Part shown: positions 32,427-41,428 of the stretch, piece after piece
Layout of the letters: each line of letters begins with the position of its first letter
Numbering within the stretch: position 1 is the stretch's first letter
Assembly (NCBI GenBank): GCA_030266015.1
Contig: JAJDHD010000015.1
Location: 1 to 51,039 of the forward strand
Length of the DNA stretch: 51,039 nucleotides
Direction of reading: 5' to 3'
From: Christensenellaceae bacterium OttesenSCG-928-K19
GTDB lineage: Bacteria > Bacillota > Clostridia > Christensenellales > Christensenellaceae
Made by a program: the position numbers and the translations under genes
The notes under the pieces: model-generated
Told to the model about the DNA's origin: nothing
Database searches by the model: none
The model's input: the letters and a program-made list of their open reading frames with translations, nothing else

Positions 32427-34079
32427 CTATGCGATTGCCATCCAGTGCCGCAATGTAAGCAGGTGCTGCGTGCGATAGCCACCCTCGTCATCACCCAGGT
32501 TGTTTTTTGCAAGGTCAAATATTTCGGTGATAGAGGCACCAGCCGCGTTGGGCGATTGTCGCAGCTGCATACCCCACTCTGCCACAGAGCAGGCAAAGTT
32601 CATGTCGGTGCTCGCCGTTTGATTTATGCTTCCGAATGTTACGGGGGAGAGTATCAGGTTACTTTCGGATTCTCCGGGGTTTTTATAGCGTAGGCGCACC
32701 TCAAAAAGCTCGTCGCCATACTTGCCGAAATCCGTCTGGCTGGGTGCGCTGCCCGTGTTGCCGCCATATTTCAGGTCTGTGCCGCCGGTGCCGGGATTTG
32801 CAAGCTCCAGCTCAAACAATATGACAACGTCTGTCCCCACGCCAATTTCACCTGCGTCCTTTGTATCGTCGCTAAATTCCTCGTCTTTAAGCTGTCTGTT
32901 TTCGTAGCCGATCAGGCGGTAGCCTGTCACGTTAGCCGGATTGAACTCCACCTGGGCCTTCACATCGTCTGCGATGGTGAATAGATTAGAGCCAAGCTCG
33001 TCCACCAAAACCTTTTCCGCAGTTTTCTTGGAATCAATATACGAATAGTTGCCGTTGCCGTCCTTTGCCAGCGTTTCCATCACGTCGTCCCGCAGGTTGC
33101 CTGTGCCAAAGCCCAGCGTGCTCAGGTAAATTCCTGTGCCGCGTCCGGTGCTTATGAATTCAGAAAGCTCGCCTGTAGAGGAGATGCCTACATTGAAGTC
33201 ACCGTCTGTAGCAAGGATTACGCGGTTATTGCCGCCTTCGATAAAGTTGTTTTTGGCAAGCTGGTATGCTGTCCAAATCCCTTCTGCGCCTGCGGTGGAG
33301 CCGCCTGCCTCCAGGTTGTATACGGCATCCAATATGCGTGCTTTGTCGCTGCCAGGTGCGCCGTCCAGTACCACGGCGGAGCTGCCTGCGTAAGTGACAA
33401 TGGATACGCGGTCGTTTTCCGTTAACGTATCGGTGAGCAGCGCAAACGCTTCTTTTAAAAGGGGCAGCTTGTCGTATGAATCCATGGAGCCAGAGGTATC
33501 GATCAAAAAAACCAGATTGCTGGGAGGCAGGTCGCTTTTATCGATTTCCTGTGCCTTCACGCGGATAAATGCCATATATTTTTCGGAATCGAACGGGCTT
33601 TGGGCGATTTCTGTATAAACGCCCAGCGGGTGCCCATCGTATTCTACAGGGGATTCATAGCTGAAGTAATTGAGCAACTCCTCCACCTTCACTGCGTCGG
33701 CGGGGGGCAGGCTGCCACTGTCCAGATAGCGGCTGGTGTTACTGTAGGAGGCGGTGTCCACCTTCAGCGAGAACGTGACAAGCGAATCGCTGTCTGTGGG
33801 GCTTTCTAAATTTTCATCAATGGGGATGTACGATTCTGCCTCTGGTGCTGCTGCCCCGTCCAGGGGGGCTTCGGGCGCGGTGGGGGTTTCTTCGTATATG
33901 CTGCTGTCCGGCTCTTCTGCCACGGGCGCGTCATCGTAATAATCCTCTATGGGCGCGCCGATAGAGGGGGGGGCTTCTTCTGCCGGCGTTTCCTTCGGCG
34001 GGGCCGCTGCACAGGAAGCAAGAGCCATCACTGCAAACACCATAATTACCATTAAAAGTACAATTGTTTTTTTCATCAT
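32427..34079 (-). CDS. VWA-domain lipoprotein (YfbK-like)
   Basis: About 550 residues. Lipobox ALASC near residue 22, then a Pro/Glu/Ala-rich low-complexity spacer (about 25-75), the Firmicute/proteobacterial YfbK N-terminal segment (TFSLKVDTASYSNTSRYL), and a von Willebrand A domain with complete MIDAS: DTSGSMDS, later Thr, and ATDGDFNVG. A C-terminal DUF3520-like part follows. Such proteins bind Mg2+ and mediate protein contacts at the cell surface. Start ATG 34079 is 10 bp after GGAGGAG; GTG 34088 would overlap that site. It follows the sigma and anti-sigma genes and may be part of their regulon. Confidence 0.9.
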   Translation of the reverse strand: MMKKTIVLLMVIMVFAVMALASCAAAPPKETPAEEAPPSIGAPIEDYYDDAPVAEEPDSSIYEETPTAPEAPLDGAAAPEAESYIPIDENLESPTDSDSLVTFSLKVDTASYSNTSRYLDSGSLPPADAVKVEELLNYFSYESPVEYDGHPLGVYTEIAQSPFDSEKYMAFIRVKAQEIDKSDLPPSNLVFLIDTSGSMDSYDKLPLLKEAFALLTDTLTENDRVSIVTYAGSSAVVLDGAPGSDKARILDAVYNLEAGGSTAGAEGIWTAYQLAKNNFIEGGNNRVILATDGDFNVGISSTGELSEFISTGRGTGIYLSTLGFGTGNLRDDVMETLAKDGNGNYSYIDSKKTAEKVLVDELGSNLFTIADDVKAQVEFNPANVTGYRLIGYENRQLKDEEFSDDTKDAGEIGVGTDVVILFELELANPGTGGTDLKYGGNTGSAPSQTDFGKYGDELFEVRLRYKNPGESESNLILSPVTFGSINQTASTDMNFACSVAEWGMQLRQSPNAAGASITEIFDLAKNNLGDDEGGYRTQHLLTLRHWMAIA

Positions 34080-34191
34080 TTCTTCCACACTCCTCCTGTT
34101 TGGTTTGACGCTCCATTTCTCTATATTTGTGGAGTGTCATGAATAAAAACCATGGGAGGCGTTCACTTATTACACTTTTTCAAAAAATTAT

Positions 34192-34977
34192 TTAAAGAAT
34201 TGCCGCACCCAGCTCCAACAGTGTGTTCAAATCGTGCTCGCATGTCATTTCATATACGATGCCGCCTTTTTCAAACGTGAGGTAGCTATAATCCGGCTCA
34301 TAACTGCCATAGGCAGCCTGTCCGTTGATTTCATATTCGGTCAGCCCATCCGGTACGGTGAAGCCATCCGAACGCTCCAGCGTGAGCACGGTATCATCAA
34401 GCCGCATATCCTGTAGATAGTATATAGTTTTGCCGATATCTTGCTCCACATCCTCTACAGTGAAGTTTTCCGGCAGGTCAAAGCTTAAGGGGATAATCTC
34501 ATATTGCTGTTCTGGTGCACTGCTGGTAACGCTATCTTCGGCTTCCTCTGCCGCAGCTTCTTCGGCGGCGGGCTCTTCCATTGCGGGGGCATCATCCGCC
34601 ATTGCGGGCGGCGCGGCTTCTTCGGCTATTGCGGCTTCCCCGGCCGCATCCTCTGGCAGTACTTCTTCAGCCACCGCGTCAGTTGCTTCCTGTATGGTAG
34701 CTGTATTCAAGGGCGGGGAGCCTACGGTGTTGTAGATTACGGGGATGATGACCGCCACAAGCGCGCAGGCGGCAATAAGCCCCATAATACGCCCGTAGTT
34801 TTTGCGGCGCGGCTTCAGCTTCTCCTTCACTTTTGCGTCCAGCCCGGGTGTAATCATCGGAGGGGTATTGCGCTCTAACTCGTCAAATTCCTGCTTCAGC
34901 TCATTCCCGTACTGCTCCGCATAGCTGTCTGCCATTTTTTTAAATAAAGAGTCTAATTTATCGTTATGCCTGCTCAT
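34192..34977 (-). CDS. Probable membrane anti-sigma factor with Ala/Glu-rich extracellular stalk
   Basis: 261 residues. The cytoplasmic N-terminus (about 1-72) is charged, followed by one membrane helix (IMGLIAACALVAVIIPVIY), an extracellular stalk of Ala, Glu and Pro (about residues 105-165), and a folded C-terminal domain resembling DUF4367 (DGLTEYEINGQAAYG, LTFEKGGIVYEMTCE). It overlaps the sigma gene by 14 bp. ATG 34977 lies 8 bp after GGAGGGT. No ZAS zinc motif is seen, so the sigma-binding mode is unclear. Confidence 0.8.
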   Translation of the reverse strand: MSRHNDKLDSLFKKMADSYAEQYGNELKQEFDELERNTPPMITPGLDAKVKEKLKPRRKNYGRIMGLIAACALVAVIIPVIYNTVGSPPLNTATIQEATDAVAEEVLPEDAAGEAAIAEEAAPPAMADDAPAMEEPAAEEAAAEEAEDSVTSSAPEQQYEIIPLSFDLPENFTVEDVEQDIGKTIYYLQDMRLDDTVLTLERSDGFTVPDGLTEYEINGQAAYGSYEPDYSYLTFEKGGIVYEMTCEHDLNTLLELGAAIL

Positions 34978-35512
34978 GCGCATACCCTCCTTCCTGCAAA
35001 ATCGCCTTAAGTTTCTTTTTGGCGCGATGCAGCAGCACACCCACATGGTTTGCGCTTACCCCCATCGTTTTGCCAATCTCCTGGTTGCTCATGTCATAGG
35101 CGTATTTCAGCAAAAAAGCGTTTTTGTATTCCTCGCCAACCTGCTCCAAAAGATTGTAGATTTCGCCGGAGGAAAGCTCGGAAACCACAAAATCTTCCAG
35201 CCTGAACTCATCCTGTTGTTGCTCGGGCAGCTCCTCTGCCGTGTTTTTTGCCTTCTTTTGCAATAAGGTGAGCGAAACGTTTTTCACAATTGTGACGATA
35301 AACGCAATGCACCGCCCGGAGTCCGGGTCGTCAATCTTGCCGAGGTTTTTGTAGATGCGCAAGAACGCCTCGCTAGCCGCGTCTTCCGCCAGCATATAAT
35401 CGTGCAATATGCCATACGCCTTGTGCAGCAAAAGGTTCTTGTATTTCTCATAGATGTATTCAAATTTGCTCTTTTCTTCTTCCGAGGAAAAAGCCAGAAC
35501 CAGCAAGATCAA
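34964..35512 (-). CDS. ECF-type RNA polymerase sigma factor
   Basis: About 182 residues. Region 2 runs from EKYKNLLLHKAYGIL to LAEDAASEAFLRIYKNLGKI, region 4 from EEYKNAFLLKYAYDMSN to GVSANHVGVLLHRAKKKLK, the HTH that reads the -35. The start is set at TTG 35512 because GAGGTGG, the only ribosome binding site, overlaps the possible GTG at 35521. It is coupled to the anti-sigma gene; the target promoters are unknown but may include this operon. Confidence 0.9.
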   Translation of the reverse strand: MILLVLAFSSEEEKSKFEYIYEKYKNLLLHKAYGILHDYMLAEDAASEAFLRIYKNLGKIDDPDSGRCIAFIVTIVKNVSLTLLQKKAKNTAEELPEQQQDEFRLEDFVVSELSSGEIYNLLEQVGEEYKNAFLLKYAYDMSNQEIGKTMGVSANHVGVLLHRAKKKLKAILQEGGYAHEQA

Positions 35513-35811
35513 ACAAGCCACCTCGTTTCATGGTTCCGCCCTGTGCCACTTCTTAAATAACAACTATGGACGGTGCGTAATTATTACAAAAATGAAAAAC
35601 TTTTTTCAGATTAGTGGCAAAACGCATGGCATTTGCCGCCAGCCTGCATGATTTCATTTAATAACAACTGTAACTTTTTAAAGCTCATCCTCTATTATAC
35701 TTGCCGGCAGAAAAAAAACAAACGACTGTTCTTCAAAAATGGACAGCCGCGATGTGCGGTGATAAAATGAAGAAAAGATTTTAGGTGATTAACTGCTAAG
35801 GAGGCTTGAAT

Positions 35812-36120
35812 ATGAAGCAATGCAAAATAACGGTATTGAAAACAACATTTGATGAGGAGCTTGCAAAGGAATATGGCGCGGAAGGCATCACGGCGTGTAC
35901 CGCGTTTACACCCGGGCAAGTGTTCTATGCGGATTACAAGAAGCCGGATGGCTTTTGCGATGAGGCATGGAAGGCGATTTACCAGTACGCGTTTGCCATA
36001 GCGCATGGCGTGGAAGCGTCTTTTTATAGTGGGGACTGGACAAAAGACCCCAATGTCGCCATTTGCAGCTGCAATGATGGCCTGCGCCCGGTAATTTTTA
36101 AATTGGAGCGGGCAGAATGA
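35812..36120 (+). CDS. TIGR04076 family protein
   Basis: 102 residues. The pattern CKITVLKTTFDEELAKEYG, FCDEAWKAIYQYAFAIAHG and a closing CNDGLRPVIFKLER with Cys pair (AICSCND) match what I recall of TIGR04076, a small family of anaerobes with unknown function. AAGGAGG is 7 bp before ATG 35812. The stop overlaps the next start (ATGA). Confidence 0.8.
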   Translation: MKQCKITVLKTTFDEELAKEYGAEGITACTAFTPGQVFYADYKKPDGFCDEAWKAIYQYAFAIAHGVEASFYSGDWTKDPNVAICSCNDGLRPVIFKLERAE

Positions 36121-36638
36121 GTATAGGTTATAACAGGATTGAAGACCTGCCAAAAGAGAAGCTTTTAGAGCTTTGTCAAAATTTTGCAAAAAACTGGCTG
36201 GCGCACGACGGGCTTTGGTTCCAGTCTATAGAGGCAAAACGCGGCATGGAGGAAGCCATGGAGCACGACGAAAACGCGTGGAGGCGCTTTACCGTGATAG
36301 AGGCGCGCCGCGTAAAGCAATTGCTGGAGCTGCCCGAGCAGGCGGGGATTGTCGGCCTTGCGCGTGCGCTCCGTTTCCGCATGTATGCGCTTTTGAATGA
36401 GGACGAAATAGAGATAGAGGGTAACACGTTGACCTATAAAGTGAAAACCTGCCGTGTGCAAAACGCGCGGGAGCGCAAGGGGATGGAATTTCATCCGTGC
36501 AAATCTGTGGGTATACCCGAATATACGTATTTTGCACAAACGATTGATGACAGGTTTCGAACAGAAGCGGTAAGCTGCTATCCGGATTTGACAGAACCGG
36601 AGTATAAGTGTGTGTGGAAGTTTACGTTGGAGGAATAA
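36117..36638 (+). CDS. DUF6125-like cytosolic protein
   Basis: 173 residues. WLAHDGLWFQSIEAKRGMEE, then RFTVIEARRVKQLL, then a Cys-containing middle (VKTCRVQNARERKGM, FHPCKSVGI) and a late CYPD and CVWKFT. The four spaced Cys suggest a metal or cluster site. I recognise the family only as a conserved uncharacterised protein of anaerobes. It is translationally coupled to the preceding gene, so the two may work together. Confidence 0.7.
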   Translation: MSIGYNRIEDLPKEKLLELCQNFAKNWLAHDGLWFQSIEAKRGMEEAMEHDENAWRRFTVIEARRVKQLLELPEQAGIVGLARALRFRMYALLNEDEIEIEGNTLTYKVKTCRVQNARERKGMEFHPCKSVGIPEYTYFAQTIDDRFRTEAVSCYPDLTEPEYKCVWKFTLEE

Positions 36639-36642
36639 AAAG

Positions 36643-36671
36643 AAAAGACCGGCGAAAAAATCCGGTCTTTT
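36643..36671 (+). terminator. Terminator of the TIGR04076-DUF6125 operon
   Basis: AAAAGACCGG pairs perfectly with CCGGTCTTTT around a 9-base loop. It can act on both strands. Confidence 0.88.
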
Positions 36672-36683
36672 CGGTTATGTGGC

Positions 36684-37046
36684 TTATGCTTTGCGAAGCA
36701 GGGTGTTTCCGCTGCTATCCTTTAGCGTAGCACCCTCCAGCAGAAACACAGAGTCGGTCTCGTCTGAACGTGTTTGCTCTGGCCCGTAAATGTAGAGAGA
36801 ATCGCCCTCGAACGAGTAAGAGCCTGTTTGCACCTCTTTGCCGCCTATTGTTGTGGAGAATGTGCCGTCCTCTTGGAAATAACACGTCCTTGTGCCGGCC
36901 TCATTTCCAAGCAGCGCTTCGTTTTCTTCGGAAAGGTTACCTGCTGTAACCACGCTTTCCCATGTGCCGGATACCGGGCTTCTCGCGCAGCTTAAAAACG
37001 CGACAACTATCATTGCGGAGAGTATAATCGCCATTACTTTTTTCAT
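36684..37046 (-). CDS. Small lipoprotein
   Basis: 120 residues. Signal peptide with lipobox AFLSC (C20). The mature part, SGTWESVV, CYFQEDGTFSTTIGG, GSYSFEGDSLYIYG, looks like a short lipocalin-like or DUF5640-like beta-barrel domain. No partner genes are evident. Confidence 0.8.
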   Translation of the reverse strand: MKKVMAIILSAMIVVAFLSCARSPVSGTWESVVTAGNLSEENEALLGNEAGTRTCYFQEDGTFSTTIGGKEVQTGSYSFEGDSLYIYGPEQTRSDETDSVFLLEGATLKDSSGNTLLRKA

Positions 37047-37141
37047 TAAAAAAACCTGCCTTTCATTGACTTGAACTAAGCATACACGTCAATTATAGAC
37101 AGGTGGTTTAGGCTTTCTTAAGATATGGTTAAGCTTTTCTT

Positions 37142-38527
37142 TCAGTCCCGCAAAAAGATCATTTGCTGGCGGTTCACGTCGCCCGATCCAAGAGTTATGA
37201 CGATATCACCCGGCGTCCAGTTCTTGTGCAGGTATTCCTTGATTTCCTCAAACGTGGGGATATACAGGCAGTTATAAGAGCATTTGTTGATCGCCGCCAC
37301 TACATCGAGGGAATGGATGCCCTGTGTGTCCGTATCCCGCCCGGGATAGATGTCCGGCATCAGCACTTCGTCCGCATCGTGAAAACAGGTAGCATATTTA
37401 TCCAGCAATGTGCGTGCACGCGTGTAGGAGTTGCATTGAAATATTGCCCATAGCTTTTTGTGCGGCACCAGCTTGGCAGCTTCCAGACAGGCCGCGATTT
37501 CGCTGGGGTGGTGTGCGTAATCGTGGAACATACGCACGCCGTTTCGCTCGCCAATCAACTCAAAACGTCGGCCGGCAAGCTTGTAGTCCTTCATTGCCGC
37601 CGCCGCTTTTTTCACGTTTGCGCCAAAAACCTCATTTGCAAAAGCGATTGCCGCAAGCGCGTTCTTTAGGTTGTGCAGCCCGGGTACGGTCAGTTTTACG
37701 GTTGTAAGGTTTTTTCCTTTGTGAATCACATCGCCCGCGCCACAGCCCAGCTCGTCAAACATAACGTTGTCAAGGTACCAGTCGCTTTCGTCCGGCTGGT
37801 TATAGGTGATCACGCGGCCTTTTGCGTGATTCTTCAGGCGCATGGCAAGTTCGTCCGACGCGTTCAGCATTAGTATACCGTTTTCGTCCTGCTTCTGGAT
37901 GAATTCCACAAAGGTGTTAAATATATCGTCGATATCGCGGTAGCAATCCAGATGGTCGTCGTCTATGTTGTTGACCAGTATATGCGAAGGGTGCAGTGTC
38001 AAAAAGCTGCGGACATATTCGCAAGCCTCGGTGATGAACGCGTTGCCGTTGCCCAGCTTCACACCGCCCTCCAGAAATTCTACCATGCCGCCCACATGCA
38101 CGGTTGCGTCTTCCTCGGTGCCCTGCATAATGAGCGCCAGCATGGAGGTGATGGTGGTTTTGCCATGGCAGCCCGCAATGCAAACCACACTGTCATACTC
38201 ACCGGAAAGCAGCCCCAAAAGCTTGGAGCGCTCCAGCATGGGGATGTCGTGTGCCGCGGCATAAGCATATTCCGGATTATACGGTTTGATGGCGGCGGAA
38301 TACACCACCATACCCGCGCCGTGTACATGCTTTTCGTCGTGCCCTATATAATAGGGGATGTCCCTCTTTTTTAGTTGTTCGGTGAAGGCGGATTCGCGGA
38401 CGTCCGAGCCTGTTACCTCAAATCCGCGTGATGCGAGGATTTGTGCCAGGCCGCTCATGGAGCAACCGCCAATTCCAATAAAATGAATTCGTTTATTTTG
38501 ATAATCGGAAAGAGTTCCTGTTGCCAT
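37142..38527 (-). CDS. murC: UDP-N-acetylmuramate--L-alanine ligase
   Basis: 461 residues. N-terminal Rossmann domain with IHFIGIGGCSMSGLAQIL, ATPase P-loop AGCHGKTTITSM, ITEACEYVRSFL, NNIDDDHLDCY, LTVPGLHNLKNALAA, AGRRFELIGE and DYAHHPSEI. It adds L-Ala to UDP-MurNAc with ATP in the cytoplasm. The P-loop reads GCHGKTT where most MurC proteins have GTHGKTT. GGGAG precedes ATG 38527. It is divergent from purR, an arrangement also seen in other clostridia. Confidence 0.96.
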   Translation of the reverse strand: MATGTLSDYQNKRIHFIGIGGCSMSGLAQILASRGFEVTGSDVRESAFTEQLKKRDIPYYIGHDEKHVHGAGMVVYSAAIKPYNPEYAYAAAHDIPMLERSKLLGLLSGEYDSVVCIAGCHGKTTITSMLALIMQGTEEDATVHVGGMVEFLEGGVKLGNGNAFITEACEYVRSFLTLHPSHILVNNIDDDHLDCYRDIDDIFNTFVEFIQKQDENGILMLNASDELAMRLKNHAKGRVITYNQPDESDWYLDNVMFDELGCGAGDVIHKGKNLTTVKLTVPGLHNLKNALAAIAFANEVFGANVKKAAAAMKDYKLAGRRFELIGERNGVRMFHDYAHHPSEIAACLEAAKLVPHKKLWAIFQCNSYTRARTLLDKYATCFHDADEVLMPDIYPGRDTDTQGIHSLDVVAAINKCSYNCLYIPTFEEIKEYLHKNWTPGDIVITLGSGDVNRQQMIFLRD

Positions 38528-38700
38528 CTTGTTCTCCCTGTTTTTCTATATGCTGTTTTACAGCAGCTATCATTATACTGAAAACATACAAAATATGCAA
38601 CTATGCGAAAGCCACACCCGGATTTGCTGGCAACAGCGGGGAATATATAGTATACTTGAGGAGAGGAATTGATATATTCTAAAGGACGGGCGGTTACAGG

Positions 38701-39498
38701 ATGTATACGAAAAAACAGCGTATTGCGGCAATCAGCGCGCTGCTTGCGCAAAATCCAAACAGGCTGTATTCGCTGGAATATTTCCAGAAGCTGTTTGGCG
38801 CGGCCAAGTCAAGCATTTCAGAGGATATCGCTGTGCTGCGTCAAAGCCTGGAGGAGCTGGGCGGCGGCAAACTGCAAACAGTGGCGGGGCCGCATGGCGG
38901 TGTGCGGCTTCTTCCGGTTATGCCACTGCAGGCAAAGGACAGGCTATGCGATGAACTGATTCGCGAAATGTCGGATAGCTCGCGTATTTTGCCGGGTGGT
39001 TTTATTTACCTGGCGGATCTTTTTTATACCCCGCGTTTTGCGGATGGTATGGCGCAGATGATGGCGGAATGGTTTTATGGTACAAAGGCAGACCTTGTCG
39101 CGACAATAGAAACCAAGGGCATCCCGCTTGCCATGGGTGTTGCACGACTTTTAAACCTGCCGGTTGCCATTGCCCGGAGGGATGTGAAGCCGACGGATGG
39201 GCCGGTGTTTTCCATCAACTATCTTTCCGGTTCTTCGCGGCGGCTGCAAACAATGTCACTTTCACGCAGGATGGTGCGAGAGGGTGCGCGCGCCGTTGTG
39301 ATAGATGATTTTATTTCCGGCGGCGGCACGTTAAAGGCGCTTTGCGGCCTGCTGGCAGAGTTTAAAATAGAAGTAGAGGGAATAGGCGTTGCTATTGTGA
39401 ATAAATACCCGCAAAAGAAGAAAATAAAGCAATTTCAGGCGTTATTCTTATTAGAGGAGCTAAGTGAGTCCCATATTGACCTGATTTCTTACAAATAA
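38701..39498 (+). CDS. purR: Pur operon repressor PurR
   Basis: 265 residues. N-terminal winged helix (KKQRIAAISALLAQNPNRLY, then KSSISEDIAVL) and a phosphoribosyltransferase-fold domain with the PRPP loop VVIDDFISGGGT. PRPP releases it from purine gene promoters. Its place upstream of spoVG and glmU matches Bacillus and clostridia. Confidence 0.95.
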   Translation: MYTKKQRIAAISALLAQNPNRLYSLEYFQKLFGAAKSSISEDIAVLRQSLEELGGGKLQTVAGPHGGVRLLPVMPLQAKDRLCDELIREMSDSSRILPGGFIYLADLFYTPRFADGMAQMMAEWFYGTKADLVATIETKGIPLAMGVARLLNLPVAIARRDVKPTDGPVFSINYLSGSSRRLQTMSLSRRMVREGARAVVIDDFISGGGTLKALCGLLAEFKIEVEGIGVAIVNKYPQKKKIKQFQALFLLEELSESHIDLISYK

Positions 39499-39522
39499 TC
39501 CTTTTTTTATCCAAGAAAATGT

Positions 39523-39551
39523 TTGCATTATTGCCTTAAAAGTATTAGAAT
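39523..39551 (+). promoter_or_regulatory. Promoter of spoVG
   Basis: TTGCAT (39523-39528), 17-bp spacer, TAGAAT (39546-39551). A sigma-H element, known for B. subtilis spoVG, could not be confirmed. Confidence 0.65.
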
Positions 39552-39636
39552 ATAAACTGCGCGAAGTGTAAAGACAAATCCGATCAAGGCATTTTGATCA
39601 ATCCTTTCTTAAAACCTAAAACCTGGAGGGTGGAAC

Positions 39637-39927
39637 ATGAAGATTACCGACATTCGCATTCGTAAAATTAACGCAACAGGCAAAATGAAAGCAATTGTTT
39701 CTGTCACATTCGATGATATGTTTGTTATTCATGACATGAAAATTATCGAAGGCGCAAGCGGATTATTCATCGCCATGCCCAGCAGAAAAACGCCGAGTGG
39801 TGAGTATAAGGACATTGCCCACCCCATTAATTCCGAAACACGGGATATGATCCAAAAGATTATTTTGGAAGAATATGAAAATATGCCGGACGAAGAAGAA
39901 GCGCCTGCGCAGGAAGAAGAATTTTAA
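39637..39927 (+). CDS. spoVG: SpoVG RNA/DNA-binding regulator
   Basis: 96 residues: [40 protein letters not shown] and [14 protein letters not shown] are SpoVG hallmarks. The C-terminal tail is acidic. It binds nucleic acid and affects sporulation, septation and other genes. TGGAGGG precedes ATG 39637. Confidence 0.96.
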   Translation: MKITDIRIRKINATGKMKAIVSVTFDDMFVIHDMKIIEGASGLFIAMPSRKTPSGEYKDIAHPINSETRDMIQKIILEEYENMPDEEEAPAQEEEF

Positions 39928-39937
39928 AAAACAAAGC

Positions 39938-39971
39938 AGCCCTTCCGCTGTGGCGGGGGGGTTCTTTTTTT
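39938..39971 (+). terminator. Terminator after spoVG
   Basis: CCCTTCCGC pairs with GCGGGGGGG (G-U pairs) around TGTG, followed by TTC and a T tract. Confidence 0.75.
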
Positions 39972-39996
39972 ACGCTTGGGTATGGGGTGGCGCTGA

Positions 39997-40025
39997 TTGC
40001 ATCGACAGTGCTGATTGTGTATAAT
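39997..40025 (+). promoter_or_regulatory. Promoter of glmU
   Basis: TTGCAT (39997-40002), 17-bp spacer ending TGTG, TATAAT (40020-40025), 38 bp before the start. Confidence 0.8.
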
Positions 40026-40063
40026 ATTCTCTAGTTTTTGATAGAAGGAAAGGTTGGAATACT

Positions 40064-41428
40064 ATGGATTGTATCAGTGTGGTTCTGGCAGCGGGCGAAG
40101 GGACAAGGATGAAATCGAAAAAGTCCAAGGTGCTGCATGAGGCGGCGGGCCTGCCTATTTTAGAGTGGGTGCTTCGTGCGGTTAGGGCTGTAGACACGAA
40201 AAAGAATATACTTGTGCTGGGCAGGGCAATAGAAGAGGTAAAAGCGGTTTATGGCGGCGGCGTGCTTTATGCCGAGCAAAAGGAGCGGCTGGGCAGCGGA
40301 CATGCCGTGATGAGCGCGCGTGGACATTTGGAGGGCTTCCATGGCTATACGCTGATTGTGGCGGGCGATATGCCCCTTTTGACGGGAGAGACAATCACGC
40401 GACTGGCGGAAGAAACGCAGCAGGGTGGGTATGATTGTATGCTGCTTTCCGCAGAGCTCCAAAATCCATTTGGCTACGGGCGGGTTATCCGTAACGAGGC
40501 GGGTGATGTGACCGCCATTGTGGAGGAAAAGGACGCGACGGAACAGCAGCGCCTGATTGCGGAGGTGAATGCTTCCTGCTATTGTGTGAAAAACGATGTG
40601 CTGCTAAAGTGCCTGGACAGGCTGGAGCCTAAAAACGCGCAAAATGAATATTATCTTACGGATATTGTGGAGCTGATTAACGGTGACGGAGGCAGGGTTG
40701 GCGCGGTGACAGCGGCGGATTACAGGGAGTGCATGGGGGTGAACGACCGTGCGCAGCTTGCCGAAGTGAGCGGGATATTACGCGGACGTATCAATGTGGC
40801 ACACATGAAAAATGGTGTATCCATCCTAGATCCCCAGGCAACTTATATTGGGCCGGATGTCACAATTGGGCAAGACACGGTGGTGTATCCCGGTGTGGTG
40901 CTGGAGGGAAGGTGCAGCATTGGTGGCGATGCCGTGCTGTATCCCGGCTCGCGAATTAAAGATAGCACCATTGGCGATAAAACAACCGTGCAGAATTCTG
41001 TGATGCTGGACGCGAAGGTGGGTGAAGGCAGCACGATAGGGCCGTATGCTTATTTGCGCCCGGGTACGGAGGTGGGCGACCATTGCCGTATAGGCGATTT
41101 TGTGGAAGTGAAAAACTCCAGCATTGGCGACGGCACAAAGGTATCGCATCTTACGTATATAGGGGACGCTGATTTTGGCAAGGATATTAACGTGGGCTGC
41201 GGCGTGGTGCTGGTTAATTACGACGGCAAGGGCAAATACCGATCCAGGGTGGGCGACGGTGCGTTTATTGGCTGCAATACAAACTTAGTTTCGCCTGTGG
41301 AGGTGGGGGAAGGCGCATACATTGCCGCCGGGGCCACCATTACGGAGGATGTGCCACCAAACTCGCTGGCAATTGCGCGTGCGCGGCAGGTTAACAAAAC
41401 GGGCTGGAAGGACAAAAGAGAAAAATGA
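40064..41428 (+). CDS. glmU: Bifunctional UDP-GlcNAc pyrophosphorylase / GlcN-1-P acetyltransferase
   Basis: 454 residues. N-terminal uridyltransferase with VVLAAGEGTRMKSKKSKVLH, GDMPLLTGETI, FGYGRVIRNEAG and NEYYLTDIVELI; C-terminal left-handed beta-helix acetyltransferase with RPGTEVGDHCRIGDFVEVKNS and NYDGKGKYRSRVGDGAFIG. It makes UDP-GlcNAc for cell wall synthesis. It overlaps pth by 4 bp (ATGA). prs and ctc, which follow it in B. subtilis, are absent. Confidence 0.97.
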   Translation: MDCISVVLAAGEGTRMKSKKSKVLHEAAGLPILEWVLRAVRAVDTKKNILVLGRAIEEVKAVYGGGVLYAEQKERLGSGHAVMSARGHLEGFHGYTLIVAGDMPLLTGETITRLAEETQQGGYDCMLLSAELQNPFGYGRVIRNEAGDVTAIVEEKDATEQQRLIAEVNASCYCVKNDVLLKCLDRLEPKNAQNEYYLTDIVELINGDGGRVGAVTAADYRECMGVNDRAQLAEVSGILRGRINVAHMKNGVSILDPQATYIGPDVTIGQDTVVYPGVVLEGRCSIGGDAVLYPGSRIKDSTIGDKTTVQNSVMLDAKVGEGSTIGPYAYLRPGTEVGDHCRIGDFVEVKNSSIGDGTKVSHLTYIGDADFGKDINVGCGVVLVNYDGKGKYRSRVGDGAFIGCNTNLVSPVEVGEGAYIAAGATITEDVPPNSLAIARARQVNKTGWKDKREK

